DNA of 64,000 nucleotides from Sclerodactyla briareus (lineage: Eukaryota > Echinodermata > Holothuroidea > Dendrochirotida > Sclerodactylidae). The notes beneath the pieces are model-generated. The model did not search any database. It saw only the letters and a list, made by a program, of their open reading frames with translations, and was not told the origin of the DNA. Every line of letters begins with the position of its first letter. Within the stretch, counting starts at the first letter, position 1. The stretch lies in the NCBI GenBank assembly GCA_026419785.1, contig JAODTK010004121.1:152171-216170 (forward strand). The letters run 5' to 3'. This document shows positions 22,195 to 32,739 of the stretch, in pieces. The translations under genes were made by a program, and so were the position numbers.

Positions 22195-24005
22195 CAGGGG
22201 CTGGCGCCAGGTTTTACGAATAGGGGGGGCAGCCAGATTGGCTTTGATGTCTTGGGGGGGGGGAGGGTCTAAGGGGAGGCCCCCCTCCCCATTAGACCCT
22301 ACCCCCTCCACTTTTTTTTTTTTTGTATTTTTTTTTTTTAAAATCATTAATTACTGCTTATATGCAAATGGTGCGACATTTGATACCTTTGTCCGTGGTA
22401 TCTACGTCACGAGTTTTGACAAAAATCCATGAATTTCTGGAAAAAATGAAATGCATGACAATTTTTCCAGCAGGTCGATCATTTGTTCACCTGACAAAAA
22501 ATAAACCCGATGAAACCGTACCTACGTTCTGTACAGGTAGCAGGCTTTCCCTGCCTAACTTTCGTTACTAAATGCAACTTCGAAGATATTCTAATGGCGT
22601 AAATCGGCATGGGTCGGAGTGATCACGCTGCCACGTGGTCACACATATAAGGCCGAAGGCGCCGCGAAGTTTGCAATTTAACATTGAGTCCTTCCACCTG
22701 ATATTAACAAACGGGGGCTCATAATTACCCACAGTGTTCTCAAAACAGTAAACATCAAGGCGTAGCGGAGGTTTTTTTTTTTTTTTTGGTGGGGGGGGAT
22801 TGGAGATGATGTTTTTGCCGACTGATCCGCAATTGTGACCGTATGGGGGGGGGTCTAATGTGGGGATGTCCCCCCCCCCCCTTTGGAAATTTTTGAATAT
22901 TGAAACGTTCCCAGATGCAATCTCTTGGCAATATTTTAGTAAAATTGGGCGTTCAGTATTACTCAACCCCGCGCGCCACGTACGTAGCGGGACCCTTTCA
23001 ATTTGGAACGCCGAAAAGTTCTGCATAATCCTAACACTTGCCTGATTTTTTGTTGCAGCTCGTGGGTATGGAGCATACCATCGATACACCCCGCGTGCGA
23101 AGCGCGCAAAATTGACACGTCAATGGGGCAATTTTTTTCACATTTTCCGCCATTTAGTACAAAATTTCGACAATCTTCCCTTTTGCACTTTTGACACGCG
23201 CATGATTTCCCACCTGAAACCAACTGTTTCATTGTTTGGGTTCGGGAAAATTCTTTCCTAATTGTTTTTCAGCAAAAGGCCTCCGACATAAGTATCTCTG
23301 GAAATCTAGAAGCAAATAGGAACAAAACTGTCAAGAACTGACAAACTCATGAAAATAGAATGTCACACGCTAACGTACGCCTTCATTTCCTCTTTTGCCG
23401 AAATGCCGACGACGCGGTCACTCGTCCAATTACACCGACGCCGATCGACGGTCCGTCACATTATCTATTTTTGCTCTTTCTCTTGCTTTTTTCTATTGCC
23501 ACGCTGAATGGTCAATTAGATCAAGGCCAAAAGTCGTAAATGTCCGAAATAAAGTCTGGCTCTTCCGTTGTTTTTCTTTTTCTATTCCACTTTCCATTCC
23601 TGCCTTCCCCTTCACTCCCTTACATCCTTTTCCTTTCCTTCCCCTCTTTCTTCTTCCCTCCTCTTCTCTTTTCTTTTCTCTCTCCCCCCTCTTTCCTCTT
23701 CTTTCACTTCCTCTTTCTCCTTTTTGACGACAGACCGAAGTTGCCGACGGCATAGAATTATTGGGAGGGGCGTGACACCCCCCCCCCCCCCGGCTCGCTA
23801 CGGACCGGAACATACGCTGCTGCGATGAGAACGATAGAAATACATAACCTAAGTTGGATACTTTTTGACACTTCATTCCACCCCCGACGAAAACGTTTTC
23901 ATTAAAACATTCTGTCGATTTCATTCTTTCGGCCCCAAACCATAGGGGGGGGGGGCAGCCGCCCTCCCGCCCCCCCCCCCTGTGGCGCCGCCCTGGGTGA
24001 TATGA
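22195..24005 (-). mobile_element. Family B element, near-complete inverted copy
   Basis: Reverse-complement colinear with 13,030-14,755. The order on the + strand is CTGGCGCCAGGTTTTACGA, a G-run/CCCCTCCCC block, TCTACGTCACGAGTTTTGAC, TGACAAAAAATAAACC, GGCGTAAATCGGCATGGG, GCCACGTGGTCACAC, CGCGCGCCACGTACG, TTTTTTGTTGCAGCTCG, GGGTTCGGGAAAATTC, CCGACGACGCGGTC, a polypyrimidine tract (23,570-23,730), GGTGTCACGCCC on the complement, and a terminal GTGGCGCCGCCC. Minus-strand frames of 173 and 197 codons fall entirely within it and show only homopolymer-derived low complexity. Confidence 0.75.
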
Positions 24006-24009
24006 AGCG

Positions 24010-26460
24010 TTTTTGCAAGTTTTCTCACTCAGAAACATAAGTGAGACTATTCTATTATGTTGTTTTTTAAACGAGGTAAGATTCACATGAAATGTCCTTC
24101 ATTATACACGAACTGCGTTGGCATACTAGGCGGATAGAGTTAGACCGTGCTCCAACACTTCTGGAAGTAAGAAGCAATTTTGCAGATGAGGAGCACGCTG
24201 GGCCAAGAATAGGCACATTTCAAGCATACAAACCTGCCAAAGTGGATAAATGGCCCACAATGTCATCAGATTGCCGATTTCTCTGTCGAATAGCCCAGAT
24301 GATTGAACAAAAATTTGTCAATCTTGTCAAGTTTGGACGTTGTGATTTTATCAAGTCCAAAGTATGCAAAAACTTCGTCCGTTTCGGTATCCTGATGGTT
24401 GTTTCGCTGTCAGTTACTGTAGACCACCTGCCCGATAGCTATGAGATTCCGTGAAAAATATTTTGTCTGCAATTTTGTAATTCTGGGACAATAGTTTACA
24501 AATTGCTCCCTAGACATCCCATTTTCTAGTCAGCTGAAGGCATCGATAGACGATGCACTCCAACTTGAACAATATATATCTTGACACTTCAATTTCAACA
24601 AAAACAGTCCGTGGCCCATGTTCCATGATCCGAAACGAGGACAGAAAACAATTGCGGAGCGCGTCGAGATATTCCCTACTTTGTAATGCGCTATATATAG
24701 GAATGAACATGTTATGTTAACGAAACCCGGGCAAGAAATGTATTATTCTAGCAAAGATGAGAAGGCATTTTTTAAATTCATAGACTATACCAGGAAATCG
24801 TGCGAACTTAGCACCTTTCGACTTTTGTGTGCCATTCTACCTTCATGAACTGCAACAAAATTCGAACAACTTTGTGATATTCAGTTAAAATTTCCGTCGA
24901 AGAATCGGGTACGAGCCTACGAGGCAAAACGAAAAATTATAACCTGGGTTCTCTAGAATGAGTTAACCGGTCTGACTTCCAGACCTTTTCTTCTCCCTAG
25001 AACTAAGGGTGGTGCCATGGAGGTAGACTCTCCAATAACCAAAAGAAGAGAACTTACTGCCCTTGGTGGACAGCACATTTTGGCACAAAAAAATCACATT
25101 TCAGAGCATGAATTAGACCTAAGCGCAACTTTTCAAAGGGGTTGGGTAAAACCTGACTGCCTGAGACCCCTCTCCAGGGCCCTAAAAAAAAAAATAAAAA
25201 AAATGTTACCCTCCCTAGTCAGAATGTCTTAAGTCACTGCTGCCGACAGAGTGAAACATAAATCTAGACCTCAGTGGCGGATTCTAAGTTTTCCTTCCTT
25301 CCTGCTACATGAAATCACATGGCACTACTATTTTCGCAGGGCGGAAATACCTTCACCCAATAAATCAATTAGCTACGCCCCAGTCTGGACCGAGTACTAG
25401 GCTACATATTTTGTTCACAATTCATTATTGTAAATCCAAACTGCTTTGAATTCTGGCTCGACTTTACGAAATTGCGTAGCCCTTTGAAGAGCGCAAAGTT
25501 TTCTGGGTGAAAAATTCGGGCAAAAATTGACAATAATTCGAAGGAAATGCTCAAAATTGTCTGCTGACTGGTCTGAATTTTCCATCAAACGCCCGAAAAA
25601 CATGCAATTTTTTTCGCGCGCGTGGCTGCTTTTCTGTCGTTTAGGCCAAAATCATGTTCTGCAAAAAATCAGAAGAGTCCCGTACGCTCAGGCCAGCTCA
25701 TCAGCACTTTATTCTCCTTTCGAATTATTCTGCAGTTGCCTACGGATGCATGAGGACAAATGTTCTCTGATGTGCTCAAACAAGCTGGCACTGGCAACAC
25801 ATCGGCTTTGCGTAATAGTCGAGGGGCCAATTCTCCTGGCTGAAATTTGATGGTCCCAGGTGGTCAAGAGTAAAACAGATATGTCCGGAGGCCTTCCAAA
25901 AAGTTTGGGGGTCACGACCCCACACAGACTGCGCACCCTTGGATTTGAAATAGTCCTAGCAGATACACCGTAATATTTGCAAGGGCAAACAGTTATTTTT
26001 CATTCATTTTTCAGTTGGTGATTTGTAAAATCATCAATGATAGTAAGATGGATATCACGGAAGCTAACCTATCCACTTAGGTAAATCAGTCATATTATCC
26101 GAGACTGGGTCGGCCGGTTGCAGGATCTTTTAGAGTGAACACAAACGAAAATACCCAAATTCGAAGAAATAATGGAAGAAATTTGGCAAATACAATTAAA
26201 ATTTTCTTAATTATGATGTGGTAGCCGAATTTTCGCGCGCAACAGTACTGATATAAGTTGTGCATATTAACTGCAATTAAATCCACTAACCTTTTTTAGT
26301 CTGGTAAGTTGTTCTGCCTCAATTTACTGAACCTGTGAACGTGTACCGTGCACCTTGTCATTTTATTATAGTGGGGGTGCGGTTGTTCACAGTGATAATC
26401 ATAATTTGATGATCGTTTAAACTGACTCAATTATTGTCTAACCGAACAATAATCGCGTTG
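24010..26460. other. No gene recognised
   Basis: A 120-codon + strand frame (24,092-24,454) is the cleanest here but matches nothing I know and has no upstream or downstream exon evidence. Around 25,500-25,640 a stretch with TTTCGCGCGCGTGGC and ATCAAACGCCCGAAAA may be a diverged family D piece. No RNA gene is seen. Confidence 0.4.
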
Positions 26461-26489
26461 AAAATGTCTTGGTCCAATAATTCAGGTGC

Positions 26490-26998
26490 GGACCCCAGAG
26501 GAAGATCTCGACCCCACTAGGGGTTCCAGATCTTCATCACTGACTTTTTCGATAAAATGCCCGGAAAACTGCAGAAAATTCCGCGCGCTTCGCGCGCGCT
26601 GGTAGTCTTCGATGACAATTGGAATGGTCCCGGGGGTACGCCTATGGCTTCTCCCTTCAATCCCACCAAGGACCGTTGGGCAGACCCCTGGATCCCACGC
26701 AAACGATCGAAGCCAGAGTTAGCAAAAGGTACAAACAAATCCATGTGTGATATGCGTTAAATCATCTTAGTATTCACAATGACACTTTTTTTTTGTCTGT
26801 CTCTTAATCAAATCACACATGTAGATGGGTGCTATCGAGTCTGGCAATTGCCGTTTCCAGCGATCTAGGGGGTATAAAAATCTAAAATTTTCTTTGTACA
26901 CTTCGCGCCAACCAATGGTGGCGCTCGCTTAGATGGTCATTTGCATTCGATGCCCCCCCCCCCCCCACTTTTCAAAACGGATCGACGCCCATGACCTC
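26490..26998 (+). mobile_element. Family D element with intact right end
   Basis: Shared with 17,610-18,250: TTTTTCGATAAAATG, CCGCGCGCTTCGCGCGCGCTGG hairpin, ATTGGAATGGTCCC..TACGCC, CCGTTTCC.GCGATCTAGG, TTCTTTGTACACTTCGCGCC, AATGGTGGCGCTCGCTTAGAT. It then has a C-run and ends CACTTTTCAAAACGGATCGACGCCCATG. The middle differs from the other copies. It abuts a TGACCT-type tandem repeat at ACCTCCTG. Confidence 0.65.
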
Positions 26999-26999
26999 C

Positions 27000-27575
27000 T
27001 GTGACCCTGAAATGACCTCATGTTTGTGTAGGTCTAACATCAGTCCACATCCACTAAGTATTGTTTAAACCCAACGGAGTTCAGAGAATCGTGGAAAAAC
27101 CAAATGTGACCTCTGGTGACCTTGAAATCACCGTCATGTTATTCGGGACCAATGTTTTCCCTCACCGACCAAACTCAGTGTAAATCGGATTCCTTTGTAA
27201 TTTTGCAAAAAAAAACGCACAAATTTGATCTCTGGTGCCCTTGAAATCACCGTCATGTTTTTTGGACAACTTTAATCCCACCCACTAAGTTTAGTGTGAA
27301 TCGGATGAACTTATCTGTATTTTAGTGTAAACCTGCAAAATAGAGGGCGGCAGGCATGCAGTGATGCCCACCCTCAAACTCATTCGAGATTTCACTAGGG
27401 CGGACATGTGTTCCAATTTTCAGACAATCAGATGAAGTGTTAGAGTCATCGCGCTAACGGCTAAAGTTTCCGGCGGCGGCGGCAGCGGCCGTGGCGGTGG
27501 GGACCCCGGCTACACCACCGAAACCATAATATCCCCGAACACTTGAAAGTGTTGCGGGGATATGATTATGTATTG
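27000..27575 (+). mobile_element. Family A element with ~116-bp internal repeats and hairpin end
   Basis: Tandem units of about 116 bp start with TTTGACCTCTGGTGACCTTG (27,001; 27,115; 27,229). They continue AAATCACCGTCATGTT..TTGGGACCAA, then CC.ACTAAGTTT.GTGTAAATCGGA. The end zone is GCAAAATAGAGGGCGGCA, GAGATTTCACTAGGGCGG, CAATCAGATGAAGTGTTAGAG, GCGCTAACGGCTAAAGTTTC, CGG-rich block (27,470-27,500) and a CCCCGAACACTTGAAAGTGTT(G)CGGGG hairpin (27,532-27,561). No ORF. A second set of units follows to 28,092, where LINE 2 interrupts it. Confidence 0.7.
27532..27562. other. Terminal hairpin of family A (best copy)
   Basis: ATCCCCGAACACTT and AAGTGTT(G)CGGGGAT form an inverted repeat with a 2-base loop, an almost perfect stem of about 13 bp with one bulged G. 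The same hairpin occurs degraded at 41,425-41,450, 45,150-45,185 and, inverted, at 57,892-57,912. Confidence 0.8.
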
Positions 27576-28092
27576 TGTCTATTTGACCTCCAGTGACCAT
27601 GAAATGCCCTACTCGTTGTTCAGGTCCAACTGTAGTCCACATTCCCCATGTTTTGTTTAATACGACAGAAGTTAAAAAATTACATGATTTAGGCAAATTT
27701 GACTTTCTGTGACCTTCAATGACTTCATGTGTTTAGGACCAACAGCAGTTTTGTTCAAATCAGACGAAAAAATTGCGAAAAACACCAATTGACCTCTGAT
27801 GACCTAGAAAGCAATGTCTTGTTATTTGGGACAAACTTTTTGTCCCCACCCACAAAGTTTCGTTTGAATCGGACTTATCTGTATATTGCAAAATGAAAAA
27901 CACATGCACACACACATTTGACCTCCAGTGACCTTGAAATCACTGTCATATTTTTCGGGACCAACTTTTTTTCCCACCCTCCAAGTTCCGCGTGAACCGG
28001 ATATACTCAGTATTTTTCGTGTAAAACTTGCAAAATAGGGGCAACCTGCATACAGTGATGACCACTTTCGAACTATCCGAGATTTCACTAGG
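27576..28092 (+). repeat. Second TGACCT-type array, cut by LINE 2
   Basis: Units begin TTGACCTCCAGTGACCATGAAATG (27,580), TTTGACTTTCTGTGACCTTC (27,700), AATTGACCTCTGATGACC (27,788) and TTTGACCTCCAGTGACCTTG (27,916). The last ends in TGCAAAATAGGGGCAACC and GAGATTTCACTAGGGCGG (28,079-28,096). The GC-rich hairpin end expected next is missing because LINE 2 starts there. Confidence 0.7.
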
Positions 28093-28265
28093 GCGGTGCA
28101 TGGGACCTCTATCGCAGTGAGGAGCTCTATTTCATCTATGGAAGTCAATCCTACGAACAGTGACAATGAGCTTGTCTGATCAAAGTGGATAATACCAATA
28201 GCGAGTCCCCAGTTTATGTTGGCGCCTTTTAAAGGCCACCAGGCTGCAGTGACAGTTATGTTGAA

Positions 28266-28560
28266 GTGCTCAAGCAGTCTCTTAACAATCTACCGACCAA
28301 TTGCAGTATAATTTTATATGGGGATTTTAACCTTCCCGACATTGAGGGTTCAATAACTCTTTTATCAGCTGTGGTCGTTACCCGTCTCCAAGCAAGATGT
28401 TACTTGATGCTACGCATGACTTCAACTTCTCAATCTCAAATGGTCCAACCCCCAACTAGAGGAAATTCCATTCTGGACCCCTGTCTAACAAATAGGCCAG
28501 ATGCTATACAGAATGTTCAAGTCAAAGATTGAATCAGTGATCATGATATCGTAGTCTTTA
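28266..28560 (+). pseudogene. LINE 2 endonuclease fragment
   Basis: The 88-codon frame covers LKQSLNNLPTNCSIILYGDFNLPDI; after a small shift it gives the 'LDPCLTNRPDAIQNV' segment, and in the next frame SDHDIVVF. These are the Asp-Asn and terminal Ser-Asp-His motifs of LINE APE endonucleases. The reading frame breaks just before SDH. Confidence 0.75.
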
Positions 28561-29549
28561 GTGCCGTTGTCCACCCCACACATACCAGACTTGGTCGTCG
28601 GAAAATCTATCTGTTTTCAAAGGGCAACTATGATGATGTTTCCCAACGCTTACAACAGTTTTATAATCAAGCCTTCTCTGAACTACCGGAGTCTACATGG
28701 TCTGCATGGTTACTTTTTAAACTTTTAAACAAGAGTTGTTCTTGCCATTGATAATTTTATTCCAAGCGAAATGTCTTCATCCAATTTCCATACCCATGGA
28801 TTGATGCTAGTCTACGTCGTCGAGTAAGGAAAAAGCAACGCCTTTATATCAAAGCAAAGCGATCATTAAATCCAGATAATCAGTCAGCATTCAGAAGTTT
28901 CGTAGAAATCTGGAAAGAGCATCAGGATTGCTTACAATTGTACCTTCAGAATATCATTTGCAGCAGTTGACAGTAACAATACCAAGCCTTTTTGGAAGTT
29001 TTATAAATCTAAGCGTAATCACCATTCAGCATCAAGACAACTTGCAGTCACCTCCGCTATTGGGAAAGCCGAACAGCCTAATGAATATTTTTGTTCCGTA
29101 ATTCAACAAAAGAGAATACTGATTCACTGCCGTCTCTACCCACCCCCGTTGTGAGTCAGTTTTTTCATATCTGATTTGAATATTTTGGAACAGGGTGTGC
29201 AGAAACTTTTGGATGAACTCAATGTGAATAAATCCTGTGGGCCAGATGTATTATTTCACCATATGTTCTGAGAATGTGTTCAACCACCATCGCTCCGTTT
29301 CTAACAATCATTATCAAAAGTCAACCAACTTCGGACAGCTGTCTCAGGATTGGAACACGGCCGTGGTAACACATACATACCAACATACCTTAGAAGAAGA
29401 AAAATACAGGGCGCCCAGTTTCGCCTCACCCTATTCCAGGCAAAAGTGTTATTGGAACACATCATCCACCACCATCTATGAGATATTTGAATCGTCATCG
29501 TCATCAGCTTATGACAAATGTTCAACATGGTTTTTGGACAGAATCACTC

Positions 29550-30190
29550 CTGGTAAACTCCAATGGCTATGACCATCAACGATCTGGCTAGAAGCTTGGA
29601 CTGTAAAGCTCAAACTGATGTAGTGATTACAGATTTCAGCAAAGCTTTCGACAAGGTGCCACATAAGGGTCTGGCCTACAAGCTCCAACACTATGGTATT
29701 TCTGGTAAGATCCTCATATGGATAAAGGCTTTTTGAATCACCGTACCCAGTGTGTTTTTTATCGATGGTTGGACATCGCATATCAACAACATTGTTTGTA
29801 AAGCCTCCAAAGTTCTCGGATTGATCGGTAGACATCTTCACGACTGTGATATCAAAACTAAAGTTACTGCTTATCAATCGCTTGTTCGTCCCTGTTGGAA
29901 TATGCCCTCTTTAGTTTTGGGATCCCTACAAAGCATGTAACATTTACAAACTGGAACTGGTTCAGCTACTTGCGGCTGTGGTACTGGGAGATCAGCTCGC
30001 TTTGTTGGAAAGCCTCGTCGATCACCAGTGTAACAGCCCTTCTTCAACAGCTTGGCTTGCCTAAGCTGCAGGAGAGGAGGCGGGATTCACGACTCAAGCT
30101 TTTCTACAAATCAGTTATCAGGTGGCTCTCCCAGTACCAGACTTTGTCGAGTCGACTAATCATCATTCAAGATCTTCATTAGCCAATGGC
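29550..30190 (+). pseudogene. LINE 2 reverse transcriptase and C-terminal remnants
   Basis: TDVVITDFSKAFDKVPHKGL carries the palm motif A Asp. YKLQHYGISGKILIWI follows. Then comes the internal deletion described for LINE 2. KASKVLGLIGRHLHDCDIKTKVTAYQSLVRP is the conserved post-RT segment. The region to 30,190 has mixed frames of the C-terminal domain. Confidence 0.75.
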
Positions 30191-30309
30191 TCTAGTTATA
30201 GACACCGTCGTGTTTTACACAGATGCTTTCAAGTGGTCATTTTGGCCAGATTTCAGATTCCAGATTGGAACAAAAGTGCTTTCAAGCCATTAAAAGAACA
30301 AAAATCCCA

Positions 30310-30490
30310 GTCATTTTCAGTGGTTTTGTACGAGTCATGACCCGAGTCACTACATTCCATATGAATGGGACTCGAAAACTTTGTGGAATTTTCCCCATTG
30401 AAACAGTACAGTGACTCGAGTCAGTGACTCGACTCGAGTCATCTAAATCTCTGAAAGTCAATGACTCGAGTCATGAAATTTAGTTACTCG
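30310..30490. repeat. GACTCGAGTCA palindromic repeat cluster
   Basis: GACTCGAGTC and close variants (CGAGTCATGACCCGAGTCA, GACTCGAGTCAGTGACTCG, ACTCGACTCGAGTCAT, ATGACTCGAGTCATG) occur at least four times in 180 bp. Each is self-complementary, so the stretch could form several cruciform arms. Similar GACTCGAGTCA-type repeats occur in many animal genomes. Confidence 0.8.
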
Positions 30491-30589
30491 TTACAACACA
30501 GTCCTTTCTAACATTGATAGAGATGGTTCAACATCAGGTCTTTAAGTTCGTGCATGTTGGCCATGTGGCCGCTATGCAGGAAACTATAG

Positions 30590-30830
30590 TTGGGTGTTTA
30601 CATAGTGAACAACAAGACAAGCAATCCTTTATATAATCTTGGTAACGGAACATTTTAGAGGGATGTCGTTATGGAAAGTTTTGTTCGTCTGGGCGAACTA
30701 CATATGGTGACCTACTTCGACCTCATTTGACCTTTTGACTTCGTTTGACCTTGTGACATTGAGTGCTAATTTTTTGGTGATGACCAACTCGTTTTGTTGA
30801 GTCAAACCATAAAGTGAATTAGACTCGAAG
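30590..30830 (+). repeat. Family F, plus-strand copy
   Basis: TCTTGGTAACGGAACATTTTAGAGGG, then ATGGAAAGTTTTGTTCGTCT, GGCGAACTACAT, and TCGACCTCATTTGACCTTTTGAC. Matches 20,500-20,840 inverted and 33,350-33,520 directly. Confidence 0.65.
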
Positions 30831-30834
30831 TAGT

Positions 30835-31960
30835 CTCGTCACAGATTAGGTTGTTTGCCGATGATGCCTTGCTCTATCGGCAAATTGATTCCTCCAATGA
30901 TCAAATTCTCTTGCAATCGGATCTTTATTGTTTAGCCAAATGGTCTTGTGACTGGTGTATGGAATTCGATCCAAATAAGTGTTGTGTTCTCACTACAACT
31001 TTGAAAAGTAAACCTTATAGATTTACTTATAATTTTGTTAGGACATAATCTTGATTCTGTGAAATCTCCCAGTTACGCTTAGTGTATTCTAAGCTTTCGT
31101 GTTCTCCCTCATTAATTAACATGAGCAGAGGCTAATACGTTCCTGAATTTTCTTTCTCGTAATTTGGGGTATAAACTGCTCCTCCCCCCAAATTTATTAG
31201 GAAAAGGCATATCTTATTTATGTCCGTCCTCAGTTGGAGTATGCCTCCCCAATTTGGTCTCCACAAACTATTACTGGCAAGAGAAAACTTGAAGAATATC
31301 CAATCTAGGGCTGGCAGATTTGTCACTGGCCGTCACAAGCGCTCTGAAAGTCTTACTGACATTATGTCAACTTTGTGTTGCCCCGCTTGAATGTACACGT
31401 ATATTACATCTTTATACTGTCATAAAATCATCCATGACAACTTGTAGTTCCTTCTCAAAACATTTTTGTTCCACACACTAGTCCTACTAGAACTAACACT
31501 AAGTCGTTTCAAAAATATTACCGTGCAACGGGTGGTCTGCTGGCACATCCTACTCCCCAAAACATTTCCAGGTGGAGCAAGCTCCCCCCAGACTAGCCCA
31601 ATTGGATATTGAAAACACATTCAAGAGGGCAATTTCCACTGGTGCCGGCCATCAATAGGTTTCTCTGCACACTCGGCCTACCCTCCATCGAATGCCTGTT
31701 GAGGGCGCATTGGAGTAATCGTACAAGAACAGAACAAACTAATGTGATGCAACAACCTCCCATCACGAGCTACGTCAAGTAACGCACATTGTGAAGGGTC
31801 AACAAAAACCTAAACACTGGGATGATGTAAAACGTTTGACGTTTGACATCTTGGCAATACCACATTTTAGGGATTTAAGATGTTGTAATTCGTTTCGTCA
31901 AGCCAACTGAAGTGGTTTCGCTTTGCATGGAAGCCTACATATCGTTTTGAACTTATGTAT
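30835..31960 (+). mobile_element. LINE 3: 5'-truncated non-LTR retrotransposon
   Basis: Begins within reverse transcriptase palm motif C: LFADDALLYRQIDSSND (from 30,846), with the catalytic Asp pair intact. A 65-codon frame continues to CMEFDPNKCCVL. Beyond it, in alternating frames, come LSRNLGYK, RPQLEYA-like (about 31,228), KNIQSRAGRFVTGRHKRSES (about 31,291) and a C-terminal tail. The C-terminal block corresponds to the KASKVLGLIGRHL block of LINE 2 but is clearly different, so this is a separate family. The 3' boundary near 31,960 is approximate. Confidence 0.8.
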
Positions 31961-32730
31961 ATTTTGTGTGACCACCCTCCACTCGCAAATTTAAGATGCT
32001 TGGGTCAGATAAAAAAATTTTTGACATAATTGTGCCCATATATCCCTTAACAAAAAAACGTGTGCAACCTGTTGTCAGAAAACAGCACTTTTTTGCCAGT
32101 GACGAAGCGGGCAAAATGGCAAAAAATAATAGAGCAAAATAATGAGGCAAAACCTGTGATTTTGGAACAATTTTTCGTTTCACCCCTGTGTTTTTTACCA
32201 CAGGTTTTCCCCACTTGACCGGTCTTGACATGTGTATCAAAACATGTGGAAACATGGGGCAACCGGGTTTAGGAGAATAACGTGGCATACATGGCAAGGT
32301 GTGGTAATTTGTGTCACCTGTTGTCGTTAAACCTGTGGTAACTGGGGTTCATTACTTAGTGCATACTTTGGGAACAATATCTAATAGAAAATGAATTCCC
32401 CATTGGATGTGGGCCTGCCACATATTTCCCACAGGTTACCCCTGTGTATTGGCATGACACAGTCTTTACCTTGACATGTAAACCACAGTTTTGTCAAAAA
32501 CCTGTTGTCATCTGGCGGTAACCATGTTTTCCTCGGTTTGACTGGGCAAACTGTGGCAATGTGGGGCAATAACCAAACCTGTGCTAATGTCCCGGTTTTT
32601 TCCTGGTATGTGTGTTTTTTGGAACAACTTGCCACACGTTTTTTTTTGTGCCACGATGTATTTTTCCTCAGGCACGGGGCATGTGTACCCGATTTGAGGC
32701 AAGCTTGCACCTTCAGATGCCACTCAGGTA
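31960..32730. repeat. Diffuse CCTGTGGTAA/CACAGGTT quasi-repeat
   Basis: Variants of ACCTGTGGTAAC, CACAGGTTTTCCCC, ACATGGGGCAA and GTGGCAATGTGGGGCAA recur irregularly from 32,060 to about 32,720 without a fixed period. Both orientations occur. It is not coding: frames here are rich in the same tripeptides and full of stops. Confidence 0.5.
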
Positions 32731-32739
32731 AAAGTGTGT

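Larger units (their letters stand above)
28093..30300 (+). mobile_element. LINE 2: 5'-truncated, internally deleted non-LTR retrotransposon
   Basis: Starts inside the APE endonuclease (SIAVRSSI, then SPVYVGAF.RPPGCSDSYVE). It keeps YGDFNLPDI (about 28,315) and SDHDIV (about 28,536). The reverse transcriptase has NKSCGPD (about 29,225) and DFSKAFDKVPHKGL (29,632-29,673). It then jumps from TQCVFIDG (about 29,752) to WTSHINNIVCKASKVLGLIGRHLHDCDIKTKV, so the YADD-containing palm segment is deleted. The C-terminal part ends near 30,262 with a PDWNK motif typical of LINE ORF2 ends. Stops and frameshifts are common. It is inserted into the TGACCT-type array at GGGCGG. Confidence 0.85.

Noticed and set aside
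22568-23089. 173-codon minus-strand open frame
   Set aside because: It lies wholly inside family B and includes a Pro/Lys run created by poly(T)/poly(G). The equivalent frame is broken in the other family B copy, and there is no recognisable domain.
23493-24086. 197-codon minus-strand open frame, the longest in the window
   Set aside because: Its Arg/Glu/Lys-rich centre is the polypurine tract of family B, and the C- and G-runs give poly-Gly. The frame is not conserved in the 13-kb copy.
24092-24454. 120-codon frame as a possible single-exon gene
   Set aside because: No motif, no flanking gene signals and ordinary composition; kept only as part of an unassigned interval.
27000-28092. TGACCT direct repeats as a host enhancer
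   Set aside because: The hexamers belong to mobile tandem repeats far from the only gene seen; a regulatory role cannot be supported from sequence alone.
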